A stretch of DNA of 64,000 nt. Origin: Henricia sp. BOLD:AAB3569 (Eukaryota > Echinodermata > Asteroidea > Spinulosida > Echinasteridae). The translations under genes and the position numbers were made by a program. This document shows positions 60,170-64,000 of the stretch, one piece after another; the stretch's first letter is position 1; each line of letters begins with the position of its first letter. The DNA is taken from positions 186,001 to 250,000 of the forward strand of contig JBBELK010000439.1 of the NCBI GenBank assembly GCA_037783545.1, in the 5' to 3' direction. The notes under the pieces are model-generated. The model made no database searches. It was not told where the DNA came from and saw only the letters and a list, made by a program, of their open reading frames with translations.

Positions 60170-60589
60170 TGCAGGTTAACCACTTGATTCAGGAGGACGT
60201 GTGTACGTAAACACGTTCTGGCAATGTATAGTCACAGGGGCGGTTGACGTGTAACAGGGATGCCATTCTTCCGGCTATTGCCGGAATTCCGGCTTTTTCT
60301 TATTTTGTAAAAAAAATCCGGCAAAGCCTTTTTTCCAGGCCGGAAATATTATTTTCAACTCTTCAAGTAAAATTTAAAAAACAGGGAAAATTGTCTCACT
60401 TACTGATCAACGATGTCCGGATATGCCCTATGTCATGTATACTACATGTATGTACAGCCTATGTACATGATTTGCACACATGCAGTATGTCTGTATCCCG
60501 GCCATAATCATTCACGGCTAAAGTACCACGAAAGCAGACTATTGATCAGAAGTACATACAGCAGTGGTGCCGGTGACATTGCACACTGT

Positions 60590-60697
60590 ACATGTAAATA
60601 CTGTACATGTACATACTGTACATGTGCTGGCAAGGCTGTGTGCACACGTACGTACGTACGTACGTACGTATGTATGTACGTACATGTATACGTACAC
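60590..60697 (+). repeat. GTAC / ACATGTAC microsatellite
   Basis: Runs of TACTGTACATG and then (GTAC)n with GTAT variants abut the left end of the MITE C copy. Confidence 0.93.
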
Positions 60698-61144
60698 GGG
60701 TAATTCCCAAAATTAGGGGTCCAAAAGTGTGACATGCTTTTTAAGATTTCCAAGTTTTTTAATGATTGAAAGTGGTTTCCCAGTAGAGAATAATAATTTT
60801 TATTTCCACAAATGCCACTCAAATTTAATGTTTGTGTGTAGATATGGCACCAAGGTTAATGCAAACTCATTCTACAGCCAATTTTCATTGGCGTAGGTAA
60901 CCCGGGACACCAAACTCCTATTCAATACCATGGAACAAATTATAAGCCTTTATGGTCTTTTGTTTTGAATAATTTTCAGGAATCAGAAAACTAAATATTG
61001 AAGAAAATGATGCTGCCCCCTATAATCACAGGCCAAAGTCCATTACTGAGAATTTGTGGTCATAAGTGGTGATTTTTGAAGCAGAGAGTGTCGTACGTAA
61101 CTGGGACACCAAACATTTTGGACCCCTAATTTTGGAAATTACCC
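60698..61144. mobile_element. MITE family C, copy 2 (inverse)
   Basis: Ends GGGTAATTCCCAAAATTAGG and CCTAATTTTGGAAATTACCC; inverse orientation relative to 54804-55249. Confidence 0.92.
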
Positions 61145-61514
61145 ACACGCATAGTGGATTTTTTTTCTGGCCCTGAGGGTAAGAGCCACTGGCATCCCTG
61201 CATGTAAACATGTCCATTGTCCAGCATTCAATTGTAAACACCATGTTTTGAACTTGACGACTGTGGACAGCCTGTCAGTGTAGCAAATCTCACTCAGTGG
61301 TTGCTGCCTGGGATTGTTGCAAAGTGTTGTAGAAATGACTCTCAAGAGTTGGTATGTGAGGTGCTTGACCTGGTGTTAACTTTTGGTCAACCACATTTGC
61401 CTTTTTATATAACAAAAATTGTATTTTTTGCCAAAAATAATCCTGGTATCAACTGGTTCATCGCTTGATCCAGGAAGCACGGGATCTCGTAAATATATGA
61501 CAGTTGTTCCCTGG

Positions 61515-61951
61515 GGCCAATTTCATAATACATTAAGCATAGCACGAATATTACCTCAAGCAAAGACATATTTCATAAAACGTGTTCTAAGTGCGCGAAG
61601 AGAGTACGTGTCATCTGTTTTGTTTGAACACTTTCATCATCTGCTTTCATAAAGTCAACATAAACATTTGGTAATGTACCATTATTGGTAATGTATCCAT
61701 TTTGGGATGATTATATCACGACCACAGAAGACCCTTGCCTGTCGCTGACTGAGATATTTTAACAACGGCTGAAGGGTGTCTATCCGTTGGAATATGAATC
61801 TCGAATTTTGCCGTATGGATAGTGCAGCATTAGCAAAAAATTGGTAAGTTAGCATGCGGTTTGGTTTAATTGCTAGTGCTTATACAGTTTTATGGAGAGA
61901 GCACTGCTAAAAAAAAATAAAAAATGCTAACATGTTTCATAAAATTGGCCC
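61515..61951. mobile_element. MITE with GGCCAATTTCAT ends inside an FATC-type unit
   Basis: GGCCAATTTCATAATAC at the left and TTTCATAAAATTGGCC at the right are inverted repeats, as in 2142-2356. Unit sequence (TTGTTCCCTGG before, GTGGATCTTGTG after) continues on both sides. Confidence 0.8.
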
Positions 61952-62418
61952 GTGGATCTTGTGTAGGTTATGGCTTGATCCAGGAAGCTTGACATCCCAA
62001 GAATCTATTCCGGTTGTTGCCTTGCTGGCAGCCGTGGATCTAGTGCAGGTTAATGGCTTGATTCAAGAAGCTTGATATCCCAAGAATCTATGCCGGTTGT
62101 TCCCCGGCTGGCAGCCGTGGATCTAATGCAGGTTAATGGCTTGATCCAGGAAGCTTGATATCCCAAGAATCTATGCCGGTTGTTCCCTGGCTGGCAGCCA
62201 TGGATCTAGTGCAGGTTAATGGCTTGATCCAGGAAGCTTGATATCCCAAGAATCTATGCCGGTTGTTCCCTGGCTGGCAGCTATGGATCTAGTGCAGGTT
62301 AATGGCTTGATCCAGGAAGCTTGATATCCCAAGAATCTATGCCGGCTGTTCCCCGGCTGGCAGCAATGGATTTAGTGCAGGTTTAATGGCTTGATTCAGG
62401 AATCTTGAGATCCCAAGA

Positions 62419-62821
62419 GTGTTTGTATCATCACAAATCCGAATCCAGATCCAGAGATGTTTCACACGTGGAAACAAATAAAACGGCTCAGTGTAACTGG
62501 GCTCCTATGCCCCGAGAATAGCAATTTATTGACAAAATTGTCTGAACCAAAATTAATCCATGACAATCACTGTAAATAAATAGGCAGCCTCAATTTGTTT
62601 GTATCGTGTTTTGCCACTGATAAGAACTGGAATGACACGGTTTACTGGGGCAAAAATCTCCACAACATTAAGGTCTAGCACTGAATTAAGATTTAGCACT
62701 GAACCATCTCTCGAGAAGGATCCGAGAGATCACAGATCTTGATCAGGATCTGTGCGAAGTGAACAAGTTCACCTGAGATTTGCACAGATCTAGATCTAGA
62801 TCCGTCTGAAACAAACACGCC
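62419..62821. mobile_element. About 400-bp insertion inside the last FATC-type unit
   Basis: GTGTTTGTATC at the left and GAAACAAACACGC at the right form short inverted ends. The right half is rich in GATCT palindromes (62700-62805). An AATAAA lies at 62477-62482. Confidence 0.65.
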
Positions 62822-62999
62822 CTATGCCGGTTGTTGCCTCGCTGGCAGCCGTGGATCAAGTAGTGTTCCCTCTGAAGTTCCAAAACAGAAGTTGGATTAA
62901 GCTCAACCATCTGATATTTTATTACATCTGTAATATACCCTATTCACGCGTTGGAACATAATAATTATGAATCACTTCAACGGGGAGTGAAGTGTTTTA

Positions 63000-63092
63000 T
63001 CCAAGGACACAACGCGGTGCAATGACCAGGCTTCGAACCATGGACTTCTCGACCGAAAGTCCTACGCGCTATCCACTAAACCACCACGTCTC
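63000..63092 (-). mobile_element. tRNA-like SINE head
   Basis: The - strand reads GTGGTGGTTTAGTGGATAGC (box A) and CATGGTTCGAAGCCTGG (box B). Confidence 0.6.
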
Positions 63093-63163
63093 TAAAATGA
63101 GGTATTGGTAGCAAGTTATGCAAGCTTAAGAAATCGACTGTGGTGCCCGAAATGTTATTAGTC

Positions 63164-63810
63164 AATGGGTCGTATGAATAAAAAGTAGTATTTGCTTTTA
63201 CTTCAATATTTGTAGTATTTACTACCATCCGTATGAATAAAAATGAGTAAAAGCGTTTACTAGAAAGTATTTTCTAAATGTTAAAAGTATTTACTTGTAC
63301 CTGAAAAACATTTGCTTTTCTTTTTAGCGTTTACTTAACTCCGTATGAATAAAAGGGGGCAGATACTACAAATTGCAAGTAATTACTTGTCCTTTTTCAA
63401 GGTAGCTCCAGAGCTACCTTAGGAATAGAGAAGTAAGGACTCAACGGGAGAAATGGCATGATGGTCAGAATCAACATCACTCATGGCTGACTTGTAGATT
63501 TTTGATTTAACTCTAACTTCTAACCTAATACTGCTTGTGTGTGTGTGCGTGTGTGTAGAGTGTACGTGAATGGTTTTACAACACAAAGGAAATAGTTTTA
63601 TTTCTTCAAAGTCATTCGGCCATGCACGCAGCATGATTTGCAGAAGCATTTACTACAAAGAATTAAGTGAGTGCTTTGCAGTAAAAGAATAAGATTATTC
63701 ATACGGAATGTAGAAGATGCTTTTACTGAATGCTTCTACTTTGAAGTATATTCTTTTACTTTTTGCTAATACTTCTTAGTATTTACTACTTTTTATTCAT
63801 ACGACCCATT
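63164..63810. mobile_element. Inverted-repeat element with AATGGGTCGTATGAATAAAAAG ends
   Basis: AATGGGTCGTATGAATAAAA and TTTTATTCATACGACCCATT are perfect inverted ends. Interior is rich in AAGTATTTACTT-like words. No transposase frame. The remaining 63811-64000 holds an AATAAA at 63965 but no gene. Confidence 0.92.
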
Positions 63811-64000
63811 GTCTCAAACACTGATGAGCAAGAAGGCACATATATGAGAAAATCTGCAATTAACATTTTCCAACATCTTTTTTTCTTTTTGTTCATAATG
63901 TCTAAAAAATAATTTCTTGATCTTTAAATGTTATTTACCGTTGATGTGTATTCATGCCTTCCGCAATAAATCTTTTTTATGTTTTGTTACAACTTGTGGT

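Larger units (their letters stand above)
60255..61200. mobile_element. Insertion with CAGGGATGCCA ends inside repeat B
   Basis: The ends CAGGGATGCCA and TGGCATCCCTG are perfect 11-bp inverted repeats. The interior contains a CCGGCTATTGCCGGAATTCCGG stretch in pieces, GTAC microsatellites and a whole MITE C copy. Confidence 0.88.
60176..61456 (+). repeat. Dispersed repeat family B, copy 3, split
   Basis: It starts TTAACCACTTGATTCAGGAG seven bases after the ATM stop and resumes after the 946-bp insertion, ending CCAAAAATAATCCTGGTATC. The ATM 3' UTR must begin with this repeat. Confidence 0.78.
61453..62865 (+). repeat. Tandem array of the ATM FATC-coding 83-bp unit, with two insertions
   Basis: Units start with CAGGTTAATGGCTTGATCC and end GGCAGCCGTGGATCTAGTG, matching 60089-60171 of exon 49. 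Unit starts are 61453 (partial, split by a MITE), 61964, 62046, 62129, 62212, 62295 and 62378 (split by 62419-62821). Spacing is 83 bp (82 once). Full units carry TGA where exon 49 has CGG, so they cannot encode the entire motif. [11 protein letters not shown] and its stop remain readable in most. Confidence 0.95.

Noticed and set aside
57397-57807. 136-codon - strand open frame
   Set aside because: No domain, no splice or repeat support; its 3' end overlaps the exon 47 boundary by chance.
63419-63649. 76-codon - strand frame near the right end
   Set aside because: It lies inside the inverted-repeat element at 63164-63810 and includes a (TG)n run; no homology.

Overview
The window is a piece of a large-intron animal genome. 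From position 547 to 60169 on the + strand it is occupied by one gene: the orthologue of ATM, the PI3K-like serine/threonine kinase that signals DNA double-strand breaks. I could place 49 coding exons by reading splice sites, codon phase and alignment by eye to vertebrate ATM. They join without a phase error into 2,642 codons plus a stop (7,930 nt). Vertebrate ATM has about 3,056 residues, so roughly the first 420 residues lie upstream of the window. Of 48 introns, 46 are GT-AG and two are GC-AG. The introns and repeats suggest a marine invertebrate, most likely an echinoderm such as a sea star. That placement is a guess from repeat style and the protein, not a demonstrated fact.

Layout: exons 1-16 (547-16385) encode the HEAT-repeat solenoid. 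Intron 16 (16386-22847) holds a 5.75 kb inverted-repeat-ended element filled with a GACGTC-rich satellite. Exons 17-29 (22848-35446) continue the solenoid. Exons 30-40 (36073-52355) encode the FAT domain. Intron 37 (42322-49643) is 7.3 kb long and contains a broken rhodopsin-like GPCR gene on the - strand, an RT fragment and an unidentified ATG-plus-donor exon. Exons 41-48 (52746-58873) encode the link and the kinase domain, with GDRHVQN and HIDLG intact. Exon 49 (59825-60169) encodes the kinase tail and FATC.

The introns and the 3' flank are dense in small inverted-repeat elements (MITE-like), tRNA-derived SINEs, LINE 3' ends with clear target-site duplications, and nested insertions. At least eight inverted-repeat families occur in two or more copies.

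The most unusual observation is that the last 83 bp of ATM coding sequence, the unit that encodes the FATC motif and stop codon, recurs as a tandem array 1.3-2.7 kb downstream. Two internal ATM exons also have decayed copies of their own 3' halves in the following intron. No complete second gene was found.
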